Below the pieces are notes generated by a model. The model ran no database searches. It saw only the letters and a program-made list of their open reading frames with translations, and was not told where the DNA came from. A DNA stretch of 5,367 nt from an uncultured Ruaniaceae bacterium (lineage in GTDB: Bacteria > Actinomycetota > Actinomycetes > Actinomycetales > Beutenbergiaceae): contig CALKWS010000359.1 of assembly GCA_938004115.1 (NCBI GenBank), forward strand, positions 1 to 5,367, in the 5' to 3' direction. The stretch's first letter is position 1; each line of letters begins with the position of its first letter. The translations under genes were made by a program, and so were the position numbers. This document shows positions 5,291-5,367 of this stretch, in pieces.

Positions 5291-5367
5291 CCAGGTCCAC
5301 CCCCGTGCGGGCAGCACGACGGCGATGCACCGGCCGCGCAGCGACCCACGCCCGGGTGAGAGGTTCT
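5291..5367. other. Right-edge sequence without a supported gene
   Basis: The 77 bases at the right edge hold no recognisable gene. One minus-strand frame is open from the edge and ends at a TGA at 5290-5288. It could be the C-terminal 26 residues of a neighbouring gene, but it is Arg/Ala-rich, and the weak G/C bias at its third codon positions argues against that. I found no terminator or tRNA-like fold. Confidence 0.3.

Noticed and set aside
5174..5317. N-terminal extension of the oxidoreductase frame back to 5317
   Set aside because: The translation is Arg/Pro-rich and would read through the promoter and operator. The ATG at 5173 has a strong ribosome binding site and immediately precedes the Rossmann fold.
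3809..5359. 516-codon plus-strand open frame opposite the oxidoreductase
   Set aside because: It is antisense to a clear Gfo/Idh/MocA gene. Its His/Gly/Val-rich translation shows no recognisable motif.
1..5367. CRISPR arrays, tRNA/rRNA genes, insertion sequences, phage or defence genes
   Set aside because: I saw no spaced direct repeats, cloverleaf folds, transposase motifs or defence domains on either strand.

Overview
The window looks like chromosomal DNA from a high-GC Gram-positive bacterium (Actinomycetota). The basis is strong G/C third-position bias in every gene, a Cys-lipobox solute-binding protein, an actinobacterial style of -10 element, and a CUT1 sugar transporter with no ATPase gene beside it. 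I cannot assign a genus. All genes are on the minus strand, so transcription runs from high to low coordinates, and the gene order below follows transcription.

Region 5367-5174 is a promoter/leader region with a LacI-type operator (5270-5287). Region 5173-3815 encodes a Gfo/Idh/MocA-family NAD(P)-dependent sugar oxidoreductase. Region 3814-3606 holds a possible terminator, a well-formed promoter (-35 3740-3745, -10 3718-3723), a second LacI-type operator abutting the -10 (3699-3716), a leader hairpin (3660-3684), and a strong ribosome binding site with an ATG that is out of frame with the next gene. Region 3605-1664 holds the two ABC permeases, MalF-like then MalG-like, overlapping by 8 bp. 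After a 91-bp gap comes a lipoprotein sugar-binding protein (1572-211). A perfect 15-bp hairpin (128-162) follows. At the extreme left edge are the first 13 codons of a LacI-family regulator (39-1), which continues outside the window.

Inferred working model: the binding lipoprotein captures a sugar or oligosaccharide outside the cell, and the two permeases import it, powered by an ATPase encoded elsewhere (a shared MsiK-type ATPase is usual in actinobacteria). The oxidoreductase acts on the sugar or a derivative inside the cell. The LacI-type protein would repress both transcription units through the two operators, which share a 13-base word, until an inducer arrives. The substrate cannot be read from the sequence.

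This is a recognisable carbohydrate uptake and catabolism locus rather than a clearly new system. The points most worth a second look are the start-site/frame conflict ahead of the MalF-like gene, the two matched operators with the regulator at the end of the cluster, and the altered active-site motif in the oxidoreductase.
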